Positions 1 through 8,752 of a DNA stretch of 64,000 nucleotides are shown here, one piece after another (position 1 is the stretch's first letter; the number at the start of each line of letters is the position of its first letter). The stretch lies in contig CAVYEM010000003.1 in the NCBI GenBank assembly GCA_963767635.1, forward strand, positions 248,001 to 312,000. Direction: 5' to 3'. Both the position numbers and the translations under genes were made by a program. This DNA comes from CAVYEM01 sp963767635 (GTDB taxonomy: Bacteria; Vulcanimicrobiota; Vulcanimicrobiia; Vulcanimicrobiales; Vulcanimicrobiaceae). The notes below the pieces were generated by a model that had not been told where the DNA came from, searched no databases, and worked only from the letters and a program-made list of their open reading frames with translations.

Positions 1-1620
1 GTTGCGTCGCTGGAATCGGGGTATCCCGAATTGCGCGCCAATATCTCGCGCATTCAAAGTGCGCTGCGGACTGAAGAGCAAACCTTCGATCGCACGTTGG
101 AGCGCGGCCTGAACATGCTCGACGACCTGCTCGCGCAGATTCCGCAAGGCGAAACGCTGAACGGCCGGGACGCGTTCGTGCTGCACGACACGTACGGCTT
201 CCCCGTGGAGCTCACGCGCGAGATTGCCGCGGAGCGGAGCGTTGCAATCGATCATGCGGGGTTTGAGGCGGCGATGCGCGAGCAGCGCGAGCGCGCTCGG
301 CGCGACGCTGCAGGCAAACGCGCCGTCGTGTCGCTCGCCGATCTGCCCGCCACGAAAAGCGAATTCTTAGGATACGAAGGACTCGAGGCAGACGGACGCA
401 TCGTCGGCATGCTCAAGAACGGCGAGCTGGTTGAAGAGATACGCGAAGGCGAAGAAGCGCAGATCCTCCTGGACCGCACGTCGTTCTATGCCGAGAAGGG
501 CGGTCAGATCGGCGATCGCGGCACGCTGCGCACGAGCAATGCCGAATTTGCCGTGGCGGACACGCAGTATCAAGGCGAGGCGATTGCGCACTACGGGAAG
601 CTCCGGCGCGGTGTGCTGACGGCCGGCGAAAACGTGCACACCCAGGTCGATCCGCAGTGGCGCAGAGAGATTCGGCGCCATCATACCTCTGCGCATTTGC
701 TGCAGCGCGCGCTCAAAGACGTCGTGGGTGAAGACGTCGCGCAAGCCGGTTCGTGGGTCGGTATCGACCGCATGCGCTTCGATTTTCGCTCGCCCGGCGG
801 TGCGCTGACGACGCAGCAGAAGCGAGAGGTCGTGCGCCGCGTGAACGACATGATCCGCGATGACGTGCCGCTCGAAACGCGCGTGCTGCCGATCGAGGAA
901 GCCAAGGCGGCCGGCGCGGTCATGATGTTCGGGGAGAAGTACGGCAATCGCGTGCGCGTCGTCAAGGCGGGACCATCGATCGAGTTTTGCGGCGGCACGC
1001 ACGCGCACTCGACGGGCGAACTAGGAATGTTCGTGATCTTGAACGAGTTTTCGATCGGCTCGGGCATACGCAGAATCGAGTCGTGCGTGTCGCGCGCCGC
1101 CCAGGAGTTCACGCTGCGTCAGCAAGAGCTCGTCGGCGATTTGGCAGCTTCGCTCGCAACCACTCCGGACGAACTGGGCGAGCGGATCGCCAAACTGCAG
1201 CGTGAGGTAAAAGATCTGCAGAACGCGATGGGCGAGATCAAAGCGCGCCTTGCCGCTGCGGACGCGCAGACGTACGTGCAGTCGGCGGAGCGTTCCGGCG
1301 GAAAAACGTTCGTCGGGGCCGTCGTCCACGAAGCCGACGCGCCGGCGCTCAAGCATCTGGGCAGCGCGATTCGGCAACGTCTGCGCAGCGGCGTCATCGC
1401 CCTTGCCGGCGTGGACGACGGTACGGTCAGTTTGCTCGTGAGCGCGAGCGACGACATGGTGAAAGCCGGCGTGCACGCGGGCAACCTGCTCAAGCTCGCG
1501 GCGCCGCTCGTCGATGGGCGCGGCGGTGGTCAAGCCGCCCAGGCGCAAGGCGGGGGAAAAAAGCCGCAGGGGGCAGACGAGGCCGTGCGGACGATTCGAA
1601 CGGCGGTGCTGGGCGCGTGA
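1..1620 (+). CDS. alaS: Alanyl-tRNA synthetase, C-terminal 539 residues (5' end outside window)
   Basis: Charges tRNA-Ala with alanine in the cytoplasm and hydrolyses mischarged Ser/Gly-tRNA-Ala. The reading frame is open from base 1, so the catalytic N-terminal domain (the family is usually about 870-890 residues) lies to the left of the window. What is present is the editing domain with its zinc-ligand motifs HTSAH (about 676-696) and CGGTHA (about 988-1005), then a coiled coil (about 1130-1300) and the C-Ala domain with a Gly-rich GRGGGQ stretch near 1519. No lesion is visible in this part. The stop codon overlaps the GTG start of the next gene (GTGA at 1617-1620), so the two are probably translationally coupled. 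Identity is certain from the motif order. Confidence 0.98.
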   Translation, partial: VASLESGYPELRANISRIQSALRTEEQTFDRTLERGLNMLDDLLAQIPQGETLNGRDAFVLHDTYGFPVELTREIAAERSVAIDHAGFEAAMREQRERARRDAAGKRAVVSLADLPATKSEFLGYEGLEADGRIVGMLKNGELVEEIREGEEAQILLDRTSFYAEKGGQIGDRGTLRTSNAEFAVADTQYQGEAIAHYGKLRRGVLTAGENVHTQVDPQWRREIRRHHTSAHLLQRALKDVVGEDVAQAGSWVGIDRMRFDFRSPGGALTTQQKREVVRRVNDMIRDDVPLETRVLPIEEAKAAGAVMMFGEKYGNRVRVVKAGPSIEFCGGTHAHSTGELGMFVILNEFSIGSGIRRIESCVSRAAQEFTLRQQELVGDLAASLATTPDELGERIAKLQREVKDLQNAMGEIKARLAAADAQTYVQSAERSGGKTFVGAVVHEADAPALKHLGSAIRQRLRSGVIALAGVDDGTVSLLVSASDDMVKAGVHAGNLLKLAAPLVDGRGGGQAAQAQGGGKKPQGADEAVRTIRTAVLGA

Positions 1621-2288
1621 TCCGCGTCCTGGCGCTCGTGCTGCTGGCGGTGGCCGGCGTCTCGCCGCTCGATTCGCAAGTCGTGCTCGACCGTTACGCC
1701 GCGCGTCTGCTGCGCGAAGAAGGCCCCAAAGTGCTCGTATTCTCGTACACGGTTACGCAAGCGGGCCCGCGCGACATCGAACAGACGCACCGCATTTTCC
1801 GCAGCGGCGATCTGGTGCGCGACGAAACGCTCACGGTCGACGGGGTCCGGCAAAAGAGCATCCGCATCGCGCGGTATCGCAACCGCTACACGCTCGACAA
1901 CCTGGCTCCGCGTATGACGCAGTATGCGTTTTTGTTCGAACGTTCGGCGCGCGCGGGCAGCGCGCTGCAGTATACGTACCACGCCGTGCCGCTGGGCGCG
2001 CCGGCGGCCTTCACGATCGACGGCGTGACGATCGACGGGCGTACGTTTCTTCCTTCGGTGATTCGGTTTCGCACGCTGGGCGCAAGAACGAAAGGCAGCG
2101 GCACGATTGCATTCAGCACTGCGGGCAAATATTGGGTGCCGGTGTCGGTGAGCGTCGAAGCGACCATTGCGGGCAAACCGGTGCGCGAACGGATTGCGTT
2201 CAGCGGCTATCAATTCCCAGCGAGTCTGCCGAAATCGACATTCCAACCACCCAAACCTCTTCCGGCGCCGGTCTTGCCGCAGTTCTGA
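1617..2288 (+). CDS. Conserved exported protein of unknown function
   Basis: A 223-residue protein with a GTG start overlapping the alaS stop. Residues 1-20 form a hydrophobic signal peptide (RVLALVLLAVAGVSP), so the product is exported. The mature part is rich in beta-strand-like segments and basic/hydrophobic alternation, and it ends in a proline-rich tail (PPKPLPAPVLPQF). I see no catalytic motif and no lipobox. The general look, a small periplasmic beta-rich protein, would fit a LolA-like or DUF-type fold, but this is only an impression. Its 3' end overlaps the presumed start of the DUF2723 membrane protein, which suggests a joint transcript with the following membrane proteins. Confidence 0.75.
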   Translation: MIRVLALVLLAVAGVSPLDSQVVLDRYAARLLREEGPKVLVFSYTVTQAGPRDIEQTHRIFRSGDLVRDETLTVDGVRQKSIRIARYRNRYTLDNLAPRMTQYAFLFERSARAGSALQYTYHAVPLGAPAAFTIDGVTIDGRTFLPSVIRFRTLGARTKGSGTIAFSTAGKYWVPVSVSVEATIAGKPVRERIAFSGYQFPASLPKSTFQPPKPLPAPVLPQF

Positions 2289-3751
2289 GCGCCGGCGGCT
2301 TACAGCGACGCGTTGCCGCGTGGCTCGCTTGGAGCGTTCCCTTCGGCATCTACGTCGCCTCGCTGAGCGGCGCCGTAGGCTACTGGGACACCGGTGAAGC
2401 GCAGGTGGTGCCATGGATCTTCGGGATCATGCACGCCACAGGGTTTCCCGCGTTTACGATCCTCGCGGGCATTTTTGCGCATGTGTTTGCACTGGGATCC
2501 GTCGCCTGGCGCGTTGCGTTATTTAGCGCGCTCGCGATGAGCGGCGCGGCGTGGCTCGTGTGCCGCATCGTCATGGAAAACGAGGGCGATCCGTCGATCG
2601 CCGCCGCGGCAGGCTGGCTCTTTGCGTTCGGGGAGGTTGCGTGGACGCGCGGCACGCGCGCCGAGGTCCATGCGCTGGCGGTATTTTTCGCCATGGCTGC
2701 GCTGTATTGTGCGGTCCGATGGTACCGGAGAGCCGAACCGCCGCTCTTGATCGTCGCCGCGCTGTCATGGGGGCTGGGCATTGCTACGCATCCCATCGAC
2801 GCGTTGCTCTTCCCGGCGCTCGCCATACTCATCGGCGCGCGCATTCGCGCGATGAACCTTCGAACGGCGGGGTTGGCGTTCGCTGCGCTGATGTTCGGCC
2901 TCGCGTGGTATGCGTATCTGCCTGCACGCAGTGCCGCAGTTACCGCCGCGCGCTTGGATCCCACGCGTTCGCTCGGCATCCCGCCGGGGCGATCTTTCTG
3001 GGACAACGATCATCCCTCGTCTTGGCACGGTTTCGTACGGGAAGTCAGCGGCAACGACTTCTCCGCCGGAGGCACGCTGCAGCGGATGGTTTCGCCACGC
3101 ACGTATGCCGGCGGGGCGTCGCAGTACGCCGGCTCGCTGCTGAACGAACTCACGCCCTTCGGCGTGCTGCTGGCGCTGGGAGGATTGTATGTCCAAGCGC
3201 GTCGAGACGGATGGATGGCGGCGGCGTTGCTCGCGGCCTTTATCCTGCCTACGGCGTTCGCGCTCGCGTACACGATCGAGGCCGATCCGCAGCGCTACTA
3301 CCTGATCGGGTTTGCGGTGGCGGCAGTACTTGCGGGCTGCGGCTGCAGCCGGATTGGCCGTGCGCTGCCCTCACTGCGGAGCACAACGATTGCGGCGTTC
3401 TTCGTACTTGCCATCGCCATGCTGATCGCCAATCGTCAAACGTTCGATCAGCGCCAATCGACGGGCGCGCAAGCGGTGATCGACACCGCCATCAAGAAGA
3501 CGCCGCCCGATGCGGTGCTCATCTCGCCGTGGACTTACGCGACGCCGCTGGCCTACGGCGCGTACGTCGAACACCGGCTCGGCGCAAGGATAGTCGACTC
3601 GGCGTGGCTGGCAGAAGACGCGCAGCGCGTTCCAAAGTGGATGCGAACGCGCCCGGTGTACGTGGTGGGAACGGTGTTCGGTCACGTTCCGCGATATCGG
3701 CTGGTGAAGATTCCGGGCTCGCCCGAGCTCTATCGCATCGTGGCACCTTAA
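2285..3751 (+). CDS. DUF2723 multi-pass membrane protein (GT-C type glycosyltransferase-like)
   Basis: Membrane protein with about ten hydrophobic helices. The N-terminal motif YWDTGEAQ followed by HATGFPAF is the DUF2723 signature (an acidic DxGE loop after TM1, then an HPPGYPL-like element), placing it with TMEM260-like, lipid-linked-sugar-using transferases. A long non-membrane loop lies near nt 2950-3110. The start is uncertain: coding character begins near 2300, the nearest in-frame candidates are a CTG at 2285 that overlaps the preceding stop and a TTG at 2132, and the next GTG (about 2404) would remove TM1. I placed the start at 2285. It is followed 29 bases later by two paralogous membrane proteins. 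The acceptor is unknown. Confidence 0.8.
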   Translation: MSAGGLQRRVAAWLAWSVPFGIYVASLSGAVGYWDTGEAQVVPWIFGIMHATGFPAFTILAGIFAHVFALGSVAWRVALFSALAMSGAAWLVCRIVMENEGDPSIAAAAGWLFAFGEVAWTRGTRAEVHALAVFFAMAALYCAVRWYRRAEPPLLIVAALSWGLGIATHPIDALLFPALAILIGARIRAMNLRTAGLAFAALMFGLAWYAYLPARSAAVTAARLDPTRSLGIPPGRSFWDNDHPSSWHGFVREVSGNDFSAGGTLQRMVSPRTYAGGASQYAGSLLNELTPFGVLLALGGLYVQARRDGWMAAALLAAFILPTAFALAYTIEADPQRYYLIGFAVAAVLAGCGCSRIGRALPSLRSTTIAAFFVLAIAMLIANRQTFDQRQSTGAQAVIDTAIKKTPPDAVLISPWTYATPLAYGAYVEHRLGARIVDSAWLAEDAQRVPKWMRTRPVYVVGTVFGHVPRYRLVKIPGSPELYRIVAP

Positions 3752-3780
3752 CAGCCGGCACCGCGGTACTCGCCGGCATC

Positions 3781-4929
3781 GTGGCCTTCATCATAACGAT
3801 GATCGTCGCGCACGGCCGTTCCACGCCATACAACAATTACGTGCTGCTGGCCGATGCGTTCGATCACGGCCGCGCATGGATCAATTGGCCCGGCATGACC
3901 AGCGACGCGCTGCTCTATCACGGTCAGCGCTACGTCATCGAAGCGCCGCTGCCCGCATTACTGCTCATGCCGTTCGTGGCGATATGGGGTACTGCGGTCA
4001 ATCAAACGCTGTGCGCGGCCATTTTGTGCGGCGTTGCCATCGGCGCGGCATGGGAGCTCTGCCGGCGTTACGGTTTGTCATACGCGCGCAGCGCGTGGCT
4101 CTGTGGGTTTTTGCTGGCGGGCACCGATCTGCTGTGGTGCGCGATGCTGGGCGACGTGTGGTTCATTGCGCATGTCAGCGCGGTGTGCTTTACGTTGCTG
4201 GCGCTCGTCGAGCTTTCGGGGAAGCGCCGCGGATGGCTGGTCGCCCTGTGGGCGGCGTGCGCGTTCGAGTCGCGGTTCTCCCTCGTGCTCGCGCTGCCGG
4301 TGTACGCATATCTGATCCTCGCCGACGATGACGCGCCGCGGGTGCTCTCGCCACGGTGGCGATTGCAGGCCGCCGGTTTCGTCGGCGTGCTCGTTCCCGT
4401 GGCGGCGCTGTGGGTGTGGTACAACTTTGCGCGTTGGGGATTGTGGTACGACATCGGTTATACCGAGTGGTATCACGAGGATCAGCTGGGCTCTCCCACC
4501 GGCTCGCCGTTTCAGCTGCGTTATCTGCCCTACCAACTGTGGTCGTTTTTCGTGCAAGGCGTACACCGGCTGCCGCAGACTCCCTGGTACGCGCCCACCA
4601 TGTCGGGCCTTGCTTTAACGTGGTCCAGTCCCGCATTGATCCTGGCGTTCTGGGCGCGGCGCCCGGCGTTTCGCGTGATGGCGCTTTGGGCGCTGGCGAT
4701 ACTGACCGCGGCTCCCAATTTCGTGTACTACGTCAACGGCGGCGCGCAATTCGGAATGCGCCACGCACTGGATTTCGAACCGTTTCTGTTCGCGCTTATG
4801 GCGCTCGCGGCGCGCAAAGCAATCCCGGCATGGGGTTACGTGCTGCTGGCATATTCGATGCTCGTCGGGTTGTGGGGCTGCTGGCTCTGGAACGAGTACA
4901 TTCGCGCCATGTACGCGATGTCGTATTGA
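3781..4929 (+). CDS. Multi-pass membrane protein, first of two tandem paralogs
   Basis: About 382 residues with some ten predicted membrane helices. It is clearly homologous to the next gene: both share AHGR near the N-terminus followed by a YNNYV-x-LADAF element, then WCAMLGDVWFIAH, DIGYT..YH, PTGSPF.LRY.PYQL and GMRHALDFEPFLF. The soluble loop after TM1 carries Asp and His residues as in GT-C glycosyltransferases, so a membrane sugar transferase is the best guess, but I recognise no named family. The GTG at 3781 is the first usable start after the DUF2723 stop; an upstream start would need a non-standard codon. A tandem duplication produced this pair. Confidence 0.75.
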   Translation: MAFIITMIVAHGRSTPYNNYVLLADAFDHGRAWINWPGMTSDALLYHGQRYVIEAPLPALLLMPFVAIWGTAVNQTLCAAILCGVAIGAAWELCRRYGLSYARSAWLCGFLLAGTDLLWCAMLGDVWFIAHVSAVCFTLLALVELSGKRRGWLVALWAACAFESRFSLVLALPVYAYLILADDDAPRVLSPRWRLQAAGFVGVLVPVAALWVWYNFARWGLWYDIGYTEWYHEDQLGSPTGSPFQLRYLPYQLWSFFVQGVHRLPQTPWYAPTMSGLALTWSSPALILAFWARRPAFRVMALWALAILTAAPNFVYYVNGGAQFGMRHALDFEPFLFALMALAARKAIPAWGYVLLAYSMLVGLWGCWLWNEYIRAMYAMSY

Positions 4930-6170
4930 GCGCGCAGAGCGGAGTGCCGCCTGTTGCCGGAACCACAGTTCGATATTCGTCTGTGGTCGCCGGCGCGTTG
5001 AGTTTGATTCCGCTGATCGCCGCCGCGCACGGCCGCGCGACCGATTACAACAACTACGTGTATTTGGCCGACGCGTTCTTGCACGGCCGCGTCGGAATTC
5101 GAAACTGGCCGGGACCCAATACCGTCGACGCGCTGGTGTATCACGGCAAAACGATCGTCATCGAGGGCCCGTTTCCCGGAATTTTGATGATGCCGCTGGT
5201 TGCGATGCACGGTTTCACAGCAAATCAAACGTTCTTGGCGCTGCTGCTCGGCGCGATCGCGGTCGGCGCGGCATGGGAACTCTGCCGCCGGTTGGGCTGC
5301 TCCGCGCGCACGAGCTTCTGGCTCGTGCTGTTTTTCTTCGCCGGCACCTCGTTCTGGTGGTGTGCGATGCTCGGCGACGTGTGGTTCATCGCGCACGTTA
5401 CCGCGGTCTGCGCGACGCTGCTCGCGTTCTTGGAATTCACGGGACGCCGGCGGGCATGGCTGATCGCCCTCCTCGCCGCCGCGGCGGTCGAATCGCGCTT
5501 CACGATGATCGGAGCGCTGCCGTTTTATGCCTGGATGCTGTACCGCGGCGTGCCGTTCGGCGGCGGCGGCGAGCCGGACGGCGTCGCGCAACCTTCAGCG
5601 GCGGCGCTGCGCACGTTTGCGCTGACGCTGCTGCCGATCGCCGCATTGTGGGTCGTCTACAACGACGCGCGCTGGGGGACGCCGCTCGACATCGGATACA
5701 CGCTGTTCTATCACCAGGACCCCTGGGGTCAGCCCACCGGATCGCCGTTTGGGCTGCGCTACGTGCCGTACCAGCTGTATTCGTTTTTCCTGCAGAGTCC
5801 CACTCTGGTGGAATACCGGCAGCAGGCGCAATGGCCGATCTTCAAGCCCGACGTTCACGGGATCGCGCTCACGTTTTGCAGTCCGGCACTCGTGCTCGCG
5901 TTTCTGGCACGCGCGCCGCGTGCGTTGGTCACCGCGCTGTGGGGTGCGATCGTGCTCATCGCGATTCCGAACTTTTGCTACTACTTGAACGGGTGGTGGC
6001 AGTTCGGCATGCGGCACGCGCTGGACTTTGAGCCGTTCCTGTTCGTGCTGATGGCGCTGGCGGTGCGCGACCGTTTCCCGCGCTGGGGCATTGCGCTTTG
6101 CGCGTATTCTGCGCTCGTCGGAACGTGGGGGATCTGGTACTGGGACACGTTCGTGCGCACCGGCAATTAG
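4926..6170 (+). CDS. Multi-pass membrane protein, second of two tandem paralogs
   Basis: About 414 residues and the same architecture as the preceding gene: TM1, an extracytoplasmic loop with HGRATDYNNY, a central DVWFIAHV helix, and the C-terminal block FGMRHALDFEPFLF. The TTG at 4926 overlaps the preceding stop (TTGA), giving coupled translation; a GTG at 4944 is the alternative. The product is probably an integral membrane glycosyltransferase-like protein working with its neighbours on a surface glycan or glycoprotein, an inference from the DUF2723 neighbour. Its stop codon overlaps the stop of the convergent DUF255 gene (TTAG at 6167-6170), leaving no room for a separate terminator. Confidence 0.78.
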   Translation: MSAQSGVPPVAGTTVRYSSVVAGALSLIPLIAAAHGRATDYNNYVYLADAFLHGRVGIRNWPGPNTVDALVYHGKTIVIEGPFPGILMMPLVAMHGFTANQTFLALLLGAIAVGAAWELCRRLGCSARTSFWLVLFFFAGTSFWWCAMLGDVWFIAHVTAVCATLLAFLEFTGRRRAWLIALLAAAAVESRFTMIGALPFYAWMLYRGVPFGGGGEPDGVAQPSAAALRTFALTLLPIAALWVVYNDARWGTPLDIGYTLFYHQDPWGQPTGSPFGLRYVPYQLYSFFLQSPTLVEYRQQAQWPIFKPDVHGIALTFCSPALVLAFLARAPRALVTALWGAIVLIAIPNFCYYLNGWWQFGMRHALDFEPFLFVLMALAVRDRFPRWGIALCAYSALVGTWGIWYWDTFVRTGN

Positions 6171-7987
6171 CGAACTTGCACGTTCAGCGTGTCGTATGCG
6201 GCGCGCAGCTCGGCCGCGTCGCGAACCGGAGCAGCGCAGGTTTGCCCGCGGCAAACGTAGGCGGCGGGATGCACGCCGGGATCGAAGCCGCGCTGCGCGA
6301 GCGCGGATCGTTCGCTGGTTTCGATCGTGCGCGTGCACACGATCGACGCCGGCAAGCTTCGCGCGGCTTCCCGAAGGCCGGACGTTTGCTCGGCGCTCCC
6401 CACGAGCACCACGCACGTCGCCGGCGTCAGAGCGCGGCGCACGGCGCGGGCGTAGGGCGCCGCGAACGTGCCCGCGCGCTCGTACGTGGTTGCGTACAGC
6501 CCTAGTGTACGCTGCGCCGTTTCTCGGTAGCGCGGCTCTTCGTCGAGAACGCTCAAGCGCAAAAAACACTCCGCGAGCAGCGCGTTATCGGGCAGCGGCC
6601 GATCGCGGATCGCAAGGTTTCCGAGCGGGTCTTCCATCTCGGCATGGTCATAGAATCCGCCGTCCGGAGCGCCAAAGCGGCGTTCCAGCGCATCGGCGAG
6701 AGCGCGAGCGCGCGCGAGAAAACGCTCGTGGCCGCCGTATTCATGCGCGTCGAGCAGCGCCGCAAAATACGCCGCCTGATCCGTCAACAAACCGCGCACC
6801 GCCGGTGCGCCGTGCGGTTCGAGAAAGTGATGCAGCAAACCGTCGCCGTCGCGCATTTGGTCGTGCAGCGCGTCCAACGTTGCTTCACCTTGCGCCGCAA
6901 GCCGTTCGTCGTCGAGCGCGTACGACGCGCGCATGAACGCACCCGCCATGGCCGCGGTCCAATTCGAATACGACGTTCGGTCGACGTATGGCGCCGTACG
7001 GGCGCGGCGTTCGTCCAGGGGCAGCGCGTAGTACGCTTCGTCGGCGTCCTGGCTCCCGGCAAACAGGCAGGTTTGCGGATCCCGCAGCGTGTCGCGCACG
7101 TAGCCTATGGCCGAAACGAGCGTGGCGCGGAATCCCTCGTTCCGGTTCATCCGCACCAGGCCCGCGAGAACGCGCAACAGCCCCGCGTGATCTTCCGTCA
7201 TTTTCTCGAAGTGCGGAATCGACCAGTCGCGCGTCGTCGAGTACCGGAAAAAGCCGCCCTCCACGTGGTCGTACATGCCGCCGTCGGCCATGCCGAGAAA
7301 CGTGCGCGCGAGCATGTCGTAATAGCGCTGCTCGCCCGAAATCGCGTATTCTTGCATCAGCAGATCCAGCACGTCCACCATCGGAAACTTCGGCGCGGTT
7401 CCGAAACCGCCGTACTCCGGATCGTAGATTTGTTCGATCGCACTCAAAACACGTTCGACGATCTCACCGCTCAGCGCGCCGAGCGTCGCATGTTCGCCGC
7501 GCCTGCCCTGCGATGCGGACTCCACCGCGCGCGCGTCGATCTGCGCGCGGTTGGCGCGGTAGAAGTCATCGATCTGTTCCAACGCGCCGCGCATATGTTC
7601 CGGCGGCAAATAGGTTGCGCCCGCGAGCAGCGCTCCGCGCGGCGTGAGGAACGCCGTCGTCGGCCATCCGCCTTGATTGTACCGCGCGTTGATGTCCGGG
7701 CGCCGATCGTTGTCCGCCCGAATGGCGACGAATCGCTCGTTGATCGATGCGATGACGGAGGGGTCGGAGTATGAGGTCTCGTCCATGACGTGACACCAAT
7801 GACACCAGACGGCCGAAATGGCGAGCAGTATTGGCTTGTCCTGCGCCTGCGCGTCCCCGAATGCTGCTTCTCCCCATTCGCGCCAATGGATCTCTCCGGC
7901 TCGATTCGGGCGAGGAGAAAAATGGAACGCGGAGGGGTGCTGTTCGGTGGTCACCGTGCATGCTTGGCGGGGCGCGCGGCTTTTCAC
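6167..7987 (-). CDS. DUF255 thioredoxin-domain protein (YyaL/SPATA20 family)
   Basis: A 606-residue protein with an N-terminal thioredoxin-fold domain carrying the WCHWC redox motif (Cys62 and Cys65), followed by the family's long alpha/alpha-barrel region of glycosidase-like helices. Conserved stretches GGWP (residues near 107) and FGTAPKFP (near 210) are typical. Members are cytosolic and their reaction is unsettled; a redox or sugar-related role is usually proposed. The GTG start at 7987 overlaps the stop of the upstream small membrane protein (GTGA at 7984-7987), so the pair is coupled. A downstream in-frame GTG just before TTEQH could be the true start. Length is slightly short for the family but complete. 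Confidence 0.93.
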   Translation of the reverse strand: MKSRAPRQACTVTTEQHPSAFHFSPRPNRAGEIHWREWGEAAFGDAQAQDKPILLAISAVWCHWCHVMDETSYSDPSVIASINERFVAIRADNDRRPDINARYNQGGWPTTAFLTPRGALLAGATYLPPEHMRGALEQIDDFYRANRAQIDARAVESASQGRRGEHATLGALSGEIVERVLSAIEQIYDPEYGGFGTAPKFPMVDVLDLLMQEYAISGEQRYYDMLARTFLGMADGGMYDHVEGGFFRYSTTRDWSIPHFEKMTEDHAGLLRVLAGLVRMNRNEGFRATLVSAIGYVRDTLRDPQTCLFAGSQDADEAYYALPLDERRARTAPYVDRTSYSNWTAAMAGAFMRASYALDDERLAAQGEATLDALHDQMRDGDGLLHHFLEPHGAPAVRGLLTDQAAYFAALLDAHEYGGHERFLARARALADALERRFGAPDGGFYDHAEMEDPLGNLAIRDRPLPDNALLAECFLRLSVLDEEPRYRETAQRTLGLYATTYERAGTFAAPYARAVRRALTPATCVVLVGSAEQTSGLREAARSLPASIVCTRTIETSERSALAQRGFDPGVHPAAYVCRGQTCAAPVRDAAELRAAYDTLNVQVR

Positions 7988-8262
7988 TCCTCGTCCGAGA
8001 AGCCGCGCGCAAACGACGAGAAGTAGAAGATCGCGATCAAGACGTACGCAGCAAGCAACGGCACTGTCGGTAAGCCGCGAACGAAAATTGCCGCCAAAAA
8101 CAACAGCGCGAATGCGGTACCGATCAGCGCGTATGCGCGGTCGGAGCGCGCAGTCATGCCGTAGACGTCGGCGGCGTAGAAATTGCGCTTCGCGCGCAGG
8201 CTTCTAAACGCCGCAAACAACGCTGTTCCAACCGCGAGCGCAAGGCCGATTTCCGCCCACAT
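7984..8262 (-). CDS. Small membrane protein, 92 residues
   Basis: Three hydrophobic segments (residues about 3-20, 47-62 and 67-84) separated by a short basic loop (RSLRAKRNFYAAD), ending in an acidic tail. No family recognised. It is the first gene of a two-gene minus-strand unit with the DUF255 protein, whose GTG start overlaps its stop. The 87-base gap to the divergent small membrane gene at 8350 must hold both promoters. Confidence 0.7.
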   Translation of the reverse strand: MWAEIGLALAVGTALFAAFRSLRAKRNFYAADVYGMTARSDRAYALIGTAFALLFLAAIFVRGLPTVPLLAAYVLIAIFYFSSFARGFSDEE

Positions 8263-8349
8263 CGGTCACCCTTTTCGCGCCGAATGTGTGAGCGCTTGCC
8301 GGTCGTGGGTATAACGCCCGCACTGCAACAGAAAGGAGCAAGAACCTGT

Positions 8350-8562
8350 ATGGCTGACGGTCCGGTTGTAGTGAACGAGGGTGGCTCCGGCGGCAGCGCA
8401 GCGGCGCTGGGCATCGGCATCATCGTTGTAATCGCTATTCTCATCGCGGTCTTCGTATGGCACCCGTGGTCGAGCTCCAGCACGGGAGGCGGCACTACGG
8501 GGACCACGACGACCAACTCTAGCAGCACTACCTCGCAGAATGGCGGGGGCGGAGGACACTAA
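8350..8562 (+). CDS. Small single-pass membrane protein with Gly/Ser/Thr-rich tail
   Basis: A 70-residue protein: a short polar N-terminus with GGSGGS, one membrane helix (IGIIVVIAILIAVFVW), then a low-complexity extracytoplasmic tail of Ser, Thr and Gly ending in GGGGGH. I chose the ATG at 8350 because an AAAGGAG ribosome site sits about 11 bases upstream; the longer frame from 8284 has none. It is separated by three bases from the Lmo0937-type gene, so the two form an operon. No enzymatic function is suggested. Confidence 0.7.
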   Translation: MADGPVVVNEGGSGGSAAALGIGIIVVIAILIAVFVWHPWSSSSTGGGTTGTTTTNSSSTTSQNGGGGGH

Positions 8563-8565
8563 AGC

Positions 8566-8724
8566 ATGGCCGGAATCTTGTGGGCCATTATCGTCGTCCT
8601 GTTCATCCTTTGGTTGATCGGATGGCTGGCCTTCCACGTCGGTGGGATCATTCACATCATCATCGCCGTGGCGGTGATTCTTCTCATCATCAATCTGTTG
8701 ACCGGGCGAGGCGCACGAATATAG
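8566..8724 (+). CDS. Lmo0937-family small membrane protein, 52 residues
   Basis: Too short for most ORF cut-offs. It consists of two membrane helices with the pattern typical of the Lmo0937/DUF5670 family (GILWAIIVVLFILWLIGW, then a His-containing turn FHVGGIIH, and a second helix ending in INLLTGRGARI). The family is widespread and often stress induced, with no known biochemical role. It starts three bases after the preceding small membrane gene and lies 28 bases upstream of the NHEJ ligase, so it may be cotranscribed with DNA-repair genes. Confidence 0.85.
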   Translation: MAGILWAIIVVLFILWLIGWLAFHVGGIIHIIIAVAVILLIINLLTGRGARI

Positions 8725-8752
8725 CGGTTCGCGCGGAATCTTAACCGGCAGC

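Noticed and set aside
6644..7774. 376-codon plus-strand ORF antisense to the DUF255 gene
   Set aside because: The minus-strand frame carries WCHWC and other family motifs; the plus-strand translation has none.
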